Counted from the stretch's first letter, positions 10,943 to 21,805 are shown. The stretch: 64,000 nucleotides of DNA from Oscarella lobularis (GCF_947507565.1 NC_089179.1:1426001-1490000), one strand, 5' to 3'. The notes: generated by a model not told the origin, from the letters alone. Numbers and translations are program-made.

Positions 10943-13506
10943 ATGGAAGTCAAGGAGCTCGTTTGCTCCTTGGACAGCGCCAGTAGCGACGATGCGACGC
11001 GCGAGGCTCTCCAGGAGTTCAAGAGAACGAAAAGCAAGACAACGGGAGCGGTGAAAGCGTTTCGCGAAGCAGGCGGCACGTCCATTCTCGTCGAACTCGT
11101 CAAATCGACGCGCGACGACAAAATCGCGCGCTTGGCCGTCAGCGCTTTTGCCGACTGCTGCAGAGAGCCGGGCTTTCAAGCAGAAATCCGCGAGAACGAT
11201 TATTTGGACGTACCGAGTAATTCAAATAAATGAAATAATTTCAAAAATTTAACTACTAAAGTCTTTGTTTAGTGGAACTTCTCAAAGCCGAAAGTTGCTA
11301 CGTGCAAGCTCGTTCTGCACGTGCCATAGCCAATCTAGCGAAAAATTCCCAAAATTGGACCTATTACGCCGAAAAAAATATAGTCGGTCAACTTTTGGAC
11401 ATGCTGATTCGAAGTCGGGACGTCGACTTGCAGGACTGCGGTCTTCGCGCTCTCAGCGTCTTCCTCACGAACCGATCGTCGCGTCGACAATTCTTCGATC
11501 GCAACGGAGTCAAATACGTCGTCGAGTGCTTGGGTTCGAGATCGCCGATCGTCGCCGTCGGCGCTCTGCGCGTCGTCGAGACGATGAGCGCGCGTCAGAA
11601 CGACGAGCTGGCGAAACAGTTGGCCGCCACCGACGACGGATTCGATCGTCTCCTCAAACTTCTCGCGAGTCCCAAACCGAAAATTCAAATGTCCGTGGCG
11701 AGATGTTTGTCGCTGTGGGCGGAGTCCGTTCCGCAGGTGGCGAGTCGAGCGGAACTCGGCGCTCTTCTCGCCGAGGCGAAATCGACGACGAACGACGCGC
11801 TGAAGCGATTGATCGTCTTTACGCTCTGCACGCTGTGCCGTCACGCCTGGTGTCGACTCGAAATGGCCAAAGACGAAACGCTTCGCTATCTCGTTCAAGT
11901 TCTCGGCGACGACGACATGTGGCCCTATCATCACAACGTCCTCTCCGGTCTCATATGCTATTATTACGACGAAGACGGACTGAGGAATTTAGTCGATCTC
12001 GGCATCGTTTCGATACTGGCCAAACGACTGGGTAATATACTCGACTATACGGTGAGACGAGACGACAAGGCGCGTCGAAGTCGGGAACAGCAATCTCCGG
12101 CACTCAGTCCGTCTCCTCTTGCTCAAATATCTCCCTCCTCGTCTCCGCCTCATTTTTCTTTGGGTTCTGCGTCGCCTTCTCCTCAAACGTCTCCCTTCTC
12201 GTCTCCGCCTCGTGGCTGCGTACAAGTGTCTCCCTCCTCTTCTCCTCTTCTCAGCACTTCTCCACAATCGGATATGGACGTAACGGCCGTCGATTCGGCT
12301 CGAGATGCTATCGTCAAGATGCTATATAAAATTTGTCTTATCAAGACGTGCGTTCCCGCTTTCTTGCGAAGCAATATTCTTCGCACGCTCGTTCGCTGCG
12401 TTGCCGGCGCGCTCGAAACGCACTCGCACGCCTTTCGCATCCTATCGCGTCTCTTCGACCTATCCGGATGCTTCGAACACGTCGTCACGCTTCAAACCCC
12501 GTCGCTCGTCCATCGTCGACTGTGTCTGCATCGCGACGAACGACAGAGATGCGAAGGCAAGCGACTGATGCGCTTTCTTCAGATCAAAACCGAATCGGAG
12601 TACGGGCAGGGAGTGATCGAGCACACGCTACTCAGAGGATCCGAACGCGAGAGAAAAGCTTTTCTGATTTCCATGCCCTACGTGTGCAAGCAGAAAAGCG
12701 TCTGCAGGAAACTCTTTATCAAGCACAAGTGGATCGAATCGGTTATAAACATTCTAAGGCAATCTGATGAGAACGACGACAGTGCGACGATAAACATCTG
12801 CGGGGGATTTTCGGTTCTGGCGAAAACTCTGCTCGCAGAGGAAGAGGAGGACGTTGAGCCGTTGAAGAAAGTGAGGAGAAAAGACAGCGCTCCTTTTGTT
12901 TGCCGTTCCGACACTTTGAGCGCGACGGAACAACGCGTGGAGTTGAAACTCGACGGCGGAGAAGTGGTGACCTGTTGCGCCGAGGCTTTGATCAAATGTT
13001 CGGACTATTTCGAAGCGATGCTGACCGGATCGTTTCGCGAGTCGGCGCTGAAACTCGACCGTATTTCGTTGCCGGGTGTATCCTATGCGTCTCTGTTTGC
13101 CGTCGTTCATTGGGCGCAGGGTTGTTCGTGGAAATGCGCCGCGGGGAAAGGCGAAGGAGAGACGGACGCAAACGGACTGGATTTCGCCTTGGACGTCATG
13201 TCGCTGGCGAACAAGTTTCTGATGAACGATCTGAAGGACGAGTGTCAGTGGCACGCAGCGCGCCAATTGTCGACCGAAAATGTCGTCGACGTCTTCTACG
13301 TCGCGTGCACGCACGACGCCGAGCTTCTAGCGAATCAGTGCTGTCTCTTTTGGCTACGAATGGACGACTTTGTCGTTCAATGGTCGATTTTCAAGGGCTG
13401 GATAGACAACGCAGAAAGGGAAAACGTCTTCAAAGCTATCCACTGTTTATTTACGTCAGCACTAACAAGTGAAATGTCAGCCAGTGAACAGCGAACGACG
13501 CATTGA
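10943..13506 (+). CDS. ARMC5: ARMC5-like armadillo-repeat / BTB protein
   Basis: Exons 10943-11216 and 11273-13506; 835 aa (human ARMC5 about 935). N-terminal about 350 residues are armadillo-type helices with the family pattern, e.g. GGTSILVELVKSTRDDKIAR, YVQARSARAIANLAKNSQNW, LDMLIRSRDVDLQDCGLRAL. A Ser/Pro-rich low-complexity linker follows (about 12085-12280), then further helices and a C-terminal BTB/POZ domain: VELKLDGGEVVTCCAEALIK, CSDYFEAMLTGSFRESALKL. In vertebrates ARMC5 is a CUL3 substrate adaptor that controls RNA polymerase II turnover and steroidogenic cell growth (family knowledge). The donor GTAATT at 11217 was preferred over an earlier GTACCG because it keeps the reading frame. 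The 3' half from 12797 recurs at 22583-23292. Confidence 0.88.
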
Positions 13507-14068
13507 TAAACGATTCGAATTGTTACAGTTGCAGCTATAAAGTGTCAAAAGGGAAGAGTGTCAGGCCACTGTAGGCCATTTTTGACGTACCAGTGCCTGC
13601 AAGTCGTTGGGCGCGAGCGGTGCTAGCGAATCAGGCGCATGGAACGCCACTCGTGCATAAAGTAGCGTTGGCGAGAACGCTCATTTTCGACGTCACCAGT
13701 GCATGCAAGTCGTTGGGCGCGAGCGGTGCTTGCGGATCAGGCGCATGGAACGCCACTCGTGCATAGGGAACGCTCATTTTTGGCCTTCCCGCCAACGCCA
13801 CTTTATGCACGAGTGACGTTCCATGCGCCTGATCGGCAAGCACCGCTCGCGCGCAACGACTGCAAACACTTGCACGTCGAAAATGGGCGTTCCCGCCAAC
13901 GCTACTTATGCACGAGTGGCGTTCCATGCGCCTGAACCGCAAGCACCGCTCGCGCGCAACGAGTCAGGCACTGGTAGGCAAAAAAAGAGGTACGTACGGA
14001 AGACAGCGTGTGGGGGGGATTACGCTAGCGCTTTATTCAACTCTTATAAGGTATTCTTAGCTCTCTTT
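13507..14068. repeat. Inverted array of ~103-bp GC-rich units between convergent ARMC5 and TTC16 (copy A: 2 + 2 units)
   Basis: Two direct units (about 13589-13790), containing GCAAGTCGTTGGGCGCGAGC and GATCAGGCGCATGGAACGCC, are followed by two reverse-complement units (about 13790-13965) with GGCGTTCCATGCGCCTGATC and GCTCGCGCGCAACGACTGCA. The array is bounded by GCCTGCAAG-like and CAGGCACTGG ends. The arms could pair into a long hairpin. It fills most of the interval between the two gene 3' ends; the rest holds 3' UTR-like sequence and I see no coding potential. Confidence 0.85.
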
Positions 14069-16024
14069 TCACATACTGGTGACAGCGTTCATTGGGGACT
14101 TAGCCAAGCGAGGACCGACGTAATCCAGTACGATTCGTTTTCTCAATACCCGTTCAACCATCAAGTCCATTTTCTTCTTCCCATAGTAGATCTCAGCGTG
14201 AAATTCTCTCTCTTTCATACAGGCCTTCAAATCGGGTACACGACGCCGAGACAACGACGGTGCGACAACTCGTCTTTTAGCAACCGAGGCGTCGACAACG
14301 TCCTTATCGCCGTCGAGCGGAGTTTCCTCACTCGTTCTGTCCACTTGCTGACTTTCCACTCGTTCCAAATCAAAGCTAATACTCGCTGCTAATTGACGGG
14401 CAACTGTCTCAACACCCTCCTCTTCACTTTCAACGCTTCGACGATTCAAAAACCCCGATTTTGACTCAATTCTTTCGCGAAATTTCGCGGCGATCTCCGC
14501 GCCGCGTCCTCGTCGCAAAAGCGCGTCGACCTTCTGACCGGGACAGAGTCGTTGCAACAAGGCGACGGCGTCGTCGTTTTCCGGCTGAAGCGCCAACGCA
14601 GCGACGACGTCGTCGAGCGCGCCTGTCGCTTCGTCGCGCGCGTAACGGCAGTGCGCTCGACAGACGTAATAGCGCGGAATTAAACCGTTATTGTCGATCG
14701 CCGACGTGAAATGTTCGCTCGCCTTGTCGTATCGACCCGCTTCGAATTCGTTGACTCCCATTTCGCCGTGAACGACGGAAAGGCGAGATCGAACGTCGCC
14801 GTCGCCGCCCAAGTCCAACGCCTGCTGATAGTCGGCGAGACTGAACGCCAATTCTCGCATGCAATAGAAACAATCGCCTCGATTCACGTACAATCCCACT
14901 TCGGCTTTCTCCGCCTTGATCGCCTTGTTCAAAAGAACGACCGCTTCGTTATAATACTTCTTCGTGAAACACTCGACGGCGAAGTCGTTGTACGTCAAAA
15001 CGAGCTGACGCTGAGCCGAACGACTCGTCTCCACATCGTCGTCGTCGTCGTCACCGTCGCCGATTTCGCCGCACTTATCCAAAGCAATCAAAAAATCGTC
15101 CACAGCTGACTCAAAATCGCCTAGACGACGATAAATCGTACCGCGGAGAACGTGATAGGAAGCAACGGAGGGATTCGTCTGTATAGCCGAAGTGAGTCTC
15201 TGTAGCGCGTCCTTGCTATTTCCCGAGAGACTCTGCTGAACGGCGGCGTCTTTCATCTCGACGGCTTTGCTCTCGATCGATCGCAGCATGGAAATCGCCT
15301 CCGCGTGACTCCCTTCCAGTTCCAAAGCGCTTTTGACGTCATAATAGGCGAGCGTCGTATTGCTGAACATTTCCTGCAATCGAGCGCGAACGACGTAGAG
15401 ATCGGGATTCGCTCGATCCAATCGCAATCGTTTATTGATCAAATCCAAACACTCACCGTGACGACCGAGCGCCGAGAGCGCGACGGCGCAGCGCACGTGA
15501 TAGCCCACGCGATCGGGTCTCATTCGCACGGCGATTCGAAAATACGTCAGCGCGTCGTCGAAATATTTCTCATCGAATAATATTTGCCCGTAGAAAAAAT
15601 TCGCGAAGGCGAGTCGTTCGAATAGCGTCGAATTTTTCGGATCGAGGCTGTGGGCTTTTTTTAGGTTGAGTATTGCCGATCGGAAATCGGCGATCTGGAT
15701 AAATATTTCGGCTCGATCGGCGTAGTATTGAGATATTTGGGGTCGAAGGGATAGGGCGCGATTCAGTTTGGCGAGCGCCGATTCGAGACCGTCGCTTTGG
15801 GCTGCCGCTTGGCGAGCTTCCGCGTAGAGTTGAGTTGTTTTCGCGTCGACGATCTTTGTCATCGACATTGAGTGCGATGACGCCGTTTCTTCGTCGTATC
15901 GCGTCGCGAGACCGTCGCCCATATCTGAAACGATCATTGAGGAATCCATCGATGATATTGGCGTTCGGATTCGGCTGCTTTCGGCGCTCTTCGACTCGTT
16001 TTCGTCGTCCGCACTCGATGCCAT
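14069..16024 (-). CDS. TTC16: TTC16-like tetratricopeptide repeat protein (copy A)
   Basis: Intronless reading frame of 651 aa. Tandem TPRs occupy about residues 60-500: ALAKLNRALSLRPQISQYYA, RSAILNLKKAHSLDPKNSTL, YVVRARLQEMFSNTTLAYYD, YHVLRGTIYRRLGDFESAVD, LVLTYNDFAVECFTKKYYNE, GLYVNRGDCFYCMRELAFSL, RYYVCRAHCRYARDEATGAL. RGTxYRRLxxFxxAVxDFL, LTYNDFAV and NRGDCF are blocks shared with vertebrate TTC16, a testis and ciliated-cell protein of unclear role, so a ciliary or sperm scaffold is an inference. The N-terminus is acidic and Ser-rich; the C-terminus is basic (MDLMVERVLRKRIVLDYVGP). An Asp run (GDGDDDDDDVE) interrupts a TPR loop. Convergent with ARMC5; divergent from the NCoR-like gene, 189 bp between starts. 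Confidence 0.85.
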   Translation of the reverse strand: MASSADDENESKSAESSRIRTPISSMDSSMIVSDMGDGLATRYDEETASSHSMSMTKIVDAKTTQLYAEARQAAAQSDGLESALAKLNRALSLRPQISQYYADRAEIFIQIADFRSAILNLKKAHSLDPKNSTLFERLAFANFFYGQILFDEKYFDDALTYFRIAVRMRPDRVGYHVRCAVALSALGRHGECLDLINKRLRLDRANPDLYVVRARLQEMFSNTTLAYYDVKSALELEGSHAEAISMLRSIESKAVEMKDAAVQQSLSGNSKDALQRLTSAIQTNPSVASYHVLRGTIYRRLGDFESAVDDFLIALDKCGEIGDGDDDDDDVETSRSAQRQLVLTYNDFAVECFTKKYYNEAVVLLNKAIKAEKAEVGLYVNRGDCFYCMRELAFSLADYQQALDLGGDGDVRSRLSVVHGEMGVNEFEAGRYDKASEHFTSAIDNNGLIPRYYVCRAHCRYARDEATGALDDVVAALALQPENDDAVALLQRLCPGQKVDALLRRGRGAEIAAKFRERIESKSGFLNRRSVESEEEGVETVARQLAASISFDLERVESQQVDRTSEETPLDGDKDVVDASVAKRRVVAPSLSRRRVPDLKACMKEREFHAEIYYGKKKMDLMVERVLRKRIVLDYVGPRLAKSPMNAVTSM

Positions 16025-16213
16025 GTTTGTAAATTTAAAGCGCGCATTGTCGCCTGGGCGACAACGGACCTCAACCCGGATGTGACATCTTTCTTCGAGT
16101 TCTACGACTCTTTGTCAACGCAAGATAGATACAAGAGGCAAACGGTAGTCAACCTTGTTAAAAAGCTAGTAGACTAGACAATATCTGAAGGTAGGGGGTT
16201 CCCAGTCAGGAAA
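16025..16213. promoter_or_regulatory. Divergent TTC16 / NCoR-like intergenic region (candidate shared promoter, copy A)
   Basis: 189 bp between opposite start codons, nearly identical at 26017-26205. It contains a short palindrome TTGTCGCCTGGGCGACAA at about 16048-16065, which could be a factor-binding site. The palindrome is seen directly; the function is inferred. Confidence 0.45.
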
Positions 16214-19200
16214 ATGTCTTTCGCTGGAACGAAACGGCCTCGATCTCCGGACAGCGACGAGGAACTGAGCGAAGGAGAAGTTCAAGACCTATCCTCGTCG
16301 TCCTCGTCGTCTTCCGAAGCCATTTCGCAGCCACCACGGTACAAGTCTCTCAGTTAGCAGAGAAAAAGGAAAAAAAATCGTACCTGTTTCAGGAAAATCA
16401 AAGCTTCCCAAACGCACAAGATGTCGCCAGGCAGCTTTTCGAAAAACCTTGATTACCAAGCAATAGAGAAAAAGAAGGCGAAAAAATTGGCCAAGCTGAG
16501 AAAGAAAAGGCGGTGAGTGGGGTAAAAAAAGGAAGAAACAAAAACAACGAAAACCTGTAGAAAGAGGAGGAAAGCTGCAAAACGTCGCTTGCAACTCCGA
16601 GAGGAGAACGGCGACAAGCGAAAAAGAAAAGCGACTGACTCCTTTCCGCTGTCTTCGTCCAAAGAACCCCAATCTTCGACGTCGTACTCGACGTCCGTTC
16701 CTCCACGTAGCGCTCCATCGAATATACCCACCTCTGTTATTGTTCATACAAAGCTCTCTTATGAACCCGAGCTCGTTTCGCCGTTTGGTTCTCCCACGCC
16801 TCCGCCTCCGTTGATTCCGCCGCCACCACCGCCACCGCCGCCGCCCGAAGATGTTTCCCAGCCGTCGCAACCTGCTTCCGTGTTGCCAGGGAAGGAAGAT
16901 CTCGTTCAGTCGATGGAGCTGGTTGATAGGGAGATAACGGAAGTCGAACAGCAAATATCCCAATTGGAGAAACGACTTGTGAGTATCAATAATTTGTAAA
17001 CTTTCTAAAACGATTTCTTCTGTATTTAGATGCAAGAAGAAATGGAATTGTTGGCCGAAGAAAAGGCGAATGCGGATATGCCGCCTGGGTCGTCCAGTCA
17101 CGGCGGCGATAAAGAAGGAAAGGATAGTTCGCACAAAGATGACGATAGCACCAATAAAAAAGAAGGGGAAAATTTATCAGTCGTTGACGAATTGACGTCC
17201 TATTACAGCGAAACCATGCAATCTCTTATAAGAAAGATCTATGCGGAAAATCGAGTAAGAAAACGAGATAAGCGAAAGGTATCTGATTGACTACTTGTCC
17301 AATAGAAGAGAGCTGCCGCCGCTCACGCACTGTGCAGTGTCAAAGACTCGGCACCAGTCTATTCTTCAGCTGTAAGAACGTTTTGACTTTGGATTTCGCG
17401 TACTCAATATCTAATTGCGTCTAGCCTCTCTATAATCAGCCATCTGACTTGCCTTTCTATAAGGAGAATCAAGAGAAGTGAGTGCTTTGCTTGTCAATTG
17501 TTTTATGTGCTAGCTGTTGTTCTCTTCTAGAGCCAAGGCGTTTCACCCTAAGCTCGTCGCCTATCTGAGACGAAAACGCGATCAGAAGTTGGCGTGGAAA
17601 CAGCGCACGGCGCGTGAGTACAATCGGCTGCACAGAGAGTGGACGAAACGGGTCGAACGTTGGGAAAACGATCCGAGAAGAAAGTGAGAACGAAAAATAA
17701 TGAATACACGCGTGGAAAAACAATTTCCTGCTTCAGGGCCAAAGAGTCGAAAATCCGCGACTTTTACGAGCGAATGTTTCCTGAAATCAAAAGGCAAAGA
17801 GAACAGCAGGAACGCTTTCAACGGTACAGAGACACTCCGGCAATAAATGATCCATTGATTGAGCGCTCTTCTCAGTGCGCAAAGGCCCCTAGATGGGTTT
17901 GCTCGTAGTGACGCGGATTTGAAAGAAATTATTGACGGTCTAAGGGACCAGGAAGTCAGCCAATACGCGCATCATTTCCCCCATTGATAGCTAATTTTTC
18001 CCTTTTGTTGCAGCTACTTGAAAAGCAGGTCTATAGTCTATCCGTCGAGCCACCTGACTTGTTAGACAGCGACGAAAGAAAGGTTCAGTTTATAAGCAGA
18101 AACGGTCGGTTAGCGTTGTACGCGCTGTGTACGTGGCTTGGAGCGTTTATGATAGGCTTCGTCGAAGATCCCATGGCGGATCACAAGCAGAGGAGAATGA
18201 ATGCGCTATGGACCGACGACGAGAAGCGAATTTTTCGTGAGCAGTAAGTTCTACAGTAGTTTCACGTGACCTATTTAGTAAATAATTAAACTAGATTTGT
18301 CAAACATCCTAAGGATTTCGAAAGGATAGCCTTACACCTTCCCAAGAAAGTGCGCTTAGTAGTAGTAGTGCACATGATAGGAATTTTAATTAAGAATTTT
18401 TAGTCTTGTGGTGACTGTGTTCAGTATTACTATCTCAGCAAAAAGAAGGAAGGCTACAAGCAAATGCTAAGGAAATACTCGCAAGCGAAGCGTCGAACGA
18501 AAGTTGTTCAGTCGAGACCACAGGTGAGTTTCACAAGTGTCTTCTTGTCGAAAGAGCGAAAGGAGGTCTCGCAGTTGGCTGCGGGCATGGAAGAGAAAAC
18601 GAAAGAAATCGCCGAAAGACGGTAACAAACGGGTTTCTATTTAGATCTCTCATTTTTCATTGATTATCTGCCCAGGGAACACGGCGTCTTTGGAATTGAA
18701 CAGGATTCGGGAAGAATAAGTACGCTCGCAAACAGTCGCTGTACAAACGCGTTAATGTTGATTTTTTTCTTCAGCCTACACTGTTCCCAACTGGAAAGAG
18801 GAAGAAATCGAAGCCATGAAAGAAGGTGAAGCAGGTGTAATATCTTTTCAGTTACGTGCACGGTTCAATTGTTTTTAGGGTTGAGAGAATGGGGCAAAGA
18901 CTGGCCGACAATTTCAAATAGAATCGGCACGAAGACGGAACACCAGTGCCGCAGCTTCTTCACCCATTACAAACGGAAGCTTCATCTAGTCAGCTATCTG
19001 AACGAATACAAAGCGAGAGAAAAGGCACGTTAACGTTGTCTTTACACCCCTTCACGCCCTTTTTTCTCCTCCAGGCTGTGGGAATGAGGTACGCAACAGC
19101 GGAAGAGGACGAAAAGGAGAAGAAAACTGACGACGCAGCGACTCTTTCTCGGCCTTCTAGTCTTCAAGGTGAATTTTACCTGTAACGACACCTCGACTCC

Positions 19201-20703
19201 TTTTTTGGGAACCCTCTCTTTGTCTAAGATATTCTACTTCTTTCTCGCGAAAATATCAGTCTTCCTTCGGACGAAACATCGAATCTCGCCGACTCCGCCG
19301 CGCGAACGGCGCTCACGCCCACGCCGGAACAAGAACAATTTAAAAAGTTCATCAACCTCGCCGCGTCCGTCGTCCACGACTACGAAAGCTCGCGTCAATC
19401 GACAGGCGATGCTTTAGCAGAAGAGCAACCGAAAGAAGAAAGTTTGCAACTAACGCCGCCGCCGCCGCCTCCACCACCGTCGTCCGTCAGAGTCCACTTC
19501 TCTGGCATTCTTACCGAGCCATCGTCGTCGTCGTCCTCCTCCTCCGTCTTGACGGCAGTAGTTTCTACCGCACCGGAATTGGTGACGGCAACGGTGACTG
19601 CTGCATCGTCGCCGTCAATAGTAAACAAACCAATTCTTGTCGCTTCTCCTCCTCCTCCACCTCCATCTATCTTTAAGCCGTCGGTTGAGCAAGTACTTCA
19701 ACTATCCTTTGCTTCGTCTGCGTCACATTCGGCGGCTCCTGTGTTGCCGCCTCTTATTCCCCTCGCCGTTTCGGCGAATTCGGCACCGGTTGAGCCGCCC
19801 GAGACGCCGACTGTCGTGAAACTCGCTCTACAAGGCGTCCCATTCGAGGCAGATCCCACCGTCTCTGCTGACAATGAGAGCAGTCACCGCCGAGAATCGG
19901 AGATTGACGTTAAAGAAGACGGCGTCGAGGAGCTGAAACTATCCAAAGACGACAATGTCATACAGAAGGACGACGATGAAGTGACGAGCGAAAAAATCAC
20001 AGAATCTGATGGCGACGACGGTGGTAGAAAGAGCGATGAAAGCGTGGCGGACAGCGAGGAGTCACACGAAGAAGGAGAAATTATTGGTGACGAGGAAGAG
20101 ATGGAACGAGACGAGGATGCGGAGAAATCAGTTCACGACGACGAAAAGGGGAGCGAAAGCGACGTCGTCGTCGTCCTATCGACGTCCTCCGAGACCAGGA
20201 AGCCTTTCGTCGACGAACCAGCGGAACAAGCGACTGCGGGAAGCGACGGCGACAAGGAGGAACTGTGGAGTAGTCAAGAGGACTGCGGAAGTTTGTATCA
20301 GGAAGAAGAGACCGCTCATTGCGGAGGAATGACACCAGAAGAGGAAAAGAAAGACGATGAACGTGCGACGCGAATGGAAGCCGCTCGAGAAGAAAGGGCA
20401 AAGGAGAGATCAGAAGTCCTAACGTCGTCACAAGAGAACAGTGAAACGTCTTCGATACGGCACGCCGAGGACGAGTCGGCGTTCCAGTACGAAGCGATCT
20501 CGCCTCCGGATTCGATGACTTCCAGCATAGGCGACGGCGGCGACGATCGATCGACACTACCCGTCTCCTCACCCTTTCTCAGCACCACGCCAACGGAATC
20601 GGGAACGCTGAGTCCCTCCTATTCAAGTCCCTATCTCGCTGCAACGAAAGAGAAACGCTATGTACCACTCTTAGAAGCTATAAGTTCTGAAGAAGAAGAC
20701 TAA
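16214..20703 (+). CDS. NCOR: NCoR/SMRT-family corepressor with two SANT domains, short form (copy A)
   Basis: About 19 small exons; first ATG gives MSFAGTKRPRSPDSDEELSE. In order: Ser/Lys-rich N-terminus; proline run; coiled coil KEDLVQSMELVDREITEVEQ (the GPS2/TBL1-binding region in NCoR); PLYNQPSDLPFYKENQEKAK; the deacetylase-activation domain with SANT1, VEDPMADHKQRRMNALWTDD and FREQFVKHPKDFERIALHLP then YYYLSKKKEGYK; and SANT2 VPNWKEEEIEAMKEGLREWG with THYKRKLHLVSYLNE. The last exon (19229-20703) is acidic, Ser/Pro-rich and ends SSEEED. In animals this protein recruits HDAC3 and TBL1 in the nucleus. At about 1,000 aa it is under half the length of vertebrate NCoR, and I find no clear CoRNR box in the tail. 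Intron 18105-18155 (51 nt, no stop) and a GC-AG intron (19025-19074) are inferred from homology. Confidence 0.87.
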
Positions 20704-20745
20704 AGGCTTAATTAAGGTACATGCAGTTAGCTAAGATATGCGCAG

Positions 20746-21768
20746 TTAGCCGGAGAAAACCTCCACTACACGTTCAATAGGTTTACGACACACTGGACAA
20801 CATTGACCTTGCTTTTTCACTTCCTTTGCGCATCCCAGGCAGCATACTAGGTGTGACGTCTTTCCGTGAAGAAAAAGAGCGTTTCTCTTCTTGTCCATGC
20901 ATATTACACAGGTCTTGGACTCGTCGTATTCAAACTCGCCTTCCTTTACCCTTGTCGTTGCAGGATCCTGGACTTTGACGAAAAACGGCGGCGGATCGAG
21001 ATTAATGCAACGCTGGCACAAATCGAAATCGCACTCGCTGCAGTGCCACATGTATCGTTCGCCCGTCAAGTGCGACATGCGCTTGCACGAGTCACATATC
21101 CACCTGCCACTATAAGAAGGATAGACAGCTTGTCCCTCAGCCAATTTCAACTCGTGCTTGTGAAGATGACTCTTCCGCCCCTTGAAGCACGTCTGACACA
21201 AATCAAACTTGCACTTGGAACAATGATAAGGTCGCTGATCGGCCATCAGAGTGCTCGTCTTTTGACAGTGATCGCACCTCCACGCTCCCCTGTACATCGC
21301 CTCAGGATAACAGACGCTGCCCTCCGCCAAAACGAGGGGATGCACGTGGAGCGGATGTGCGCATGCGAAATAGCAATTGCTGCACAGATCGTACTTGCAT
21401 GCGGCACAGTGGTACGAAATCGCTTCCGGGTTCCACTTCCGGCAACGATTGCACGTCCAAGTCGCTTTGGGACCGTACACGTCCGGGCTGCGCGGTTCGA
21501 CCTTTGCGAGAGGGTGAGGATGATGCGTTTTCGCGACGATGCCGTAACAGTCGTTGCACAGATCGAAGGAGCACTCGTCGCAATGCCAAGGCGACGGGTT
21601 TTTCCCCGTAAGTGTCAGTAACGCGCTGCTGTGCATCTTACACACGTCGCAGAACCATCGGCCGCGCGACGACGGATAGATTTCTTCGGCGACTCGTTTT
21701 TTTAGGCAGTGACGATGATAGGGATGTTCCGTCAACGAGGGAAGAGTCGTCGGCAAGAACGACGCCAT
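20746..21768 (-). CDS. Four-repeat DC1/ZZ-like zinc-finger protein with C-terminal MDM2-type RING (copy A)
   Basis: Single exon. Four similar cysteine/histidine modules of about 55-60 aa, each with W-x-C-x2-C then HC-x2-C-x-(F/Y)DLC-x2-C: GRWFCDVCK...WHCDECSFDLC, ATWTCNRCR...YHCAACKYDLC, GAWRCDHCQ...YHCSKCKFDLC, GRWICDSCK...WHCSECDFDLC, mostly followed by H-x-H pairs. The C-terminus is a C2H2C4 RING: CVIC, HGKTSH, CLGC, CPVC, then exactly 13 residues (RKPIERVVEVFSG) to the end. Every ligand spacing and the tail length match MDM2/MDMX. Likely an E3 ubiquitin ligase or RING dimer partner; substrate unknown. No p53-binding SWIB domain is present. The frame opens to 21831, but Met at 21768-21766 is preferred because the longer start would overlap the SGF29 start codon. 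Tail-to-tail with NCoR-like, 42 bp between stops. Confidence 0.85.
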   Translation of the reverse strand: MASFLPTTLPSLTEHPYHRHCLKKRVAEEIYPSSRGRWFCDVCKMHSSALLTLTGKNPSPWHCDECSFDLCNDCYGIVAKTHHPHPLAKVEPRSPDVYGPKATWTCNRCRKWNPEAISYHCAACKYDLCSNCYFACAHPLHVHPLVLAEGSVCYPEAMYRGAWRCDHCQKTSTLMADQRPYHCSKCKFDLCQTCFKGRKSHLHKHELKLAEGQAVYPSYSGRWICDSCKRMSHLTGERYMWHCSECDFDLCQRCINLDPPPFFVKVQDPATTRVKEGEFEYDESKTCVICMDKKRNALFLHGKTSHLVCCLGCAKEVKKQGQCCPVCRKPIERVVEVFSG

Positions 21769-21805
21769 GTCGCGTACGGGTTTGATTGTTGATCCCGTAT
21801 GCGAA

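Noticed and set aside
11265-12035. Arg/Ser-rich 256-codon open frame on the plus strand
   Set aside because: Shadow frame of the ARMC5 exon, produced by codon bias; its composition has no domain logic.
13823-14392. 189-codon frame across the inverted 103-bp repeat and the TTC16 3' end
   Set aside because: Built from repeat units and antisense TTC16; no family resemblance.
18105-18155. Extra 17 residues in the NCoR-like SANT1 region as real coding sequence
   Set aside because: Removing it as a GT-AG intron restores the NG-FVEDPMADHK alignment to NCoR; it is hydrophobic and absent from the family.
20866-21621. 251-codon plus-strand frame opposite the DC1/RING gene (also 30865-31620)
   Set aside because: Antisense shadow of a Cys-rich gene; the minus-strand zinc-finger protein explains the sequence fully.
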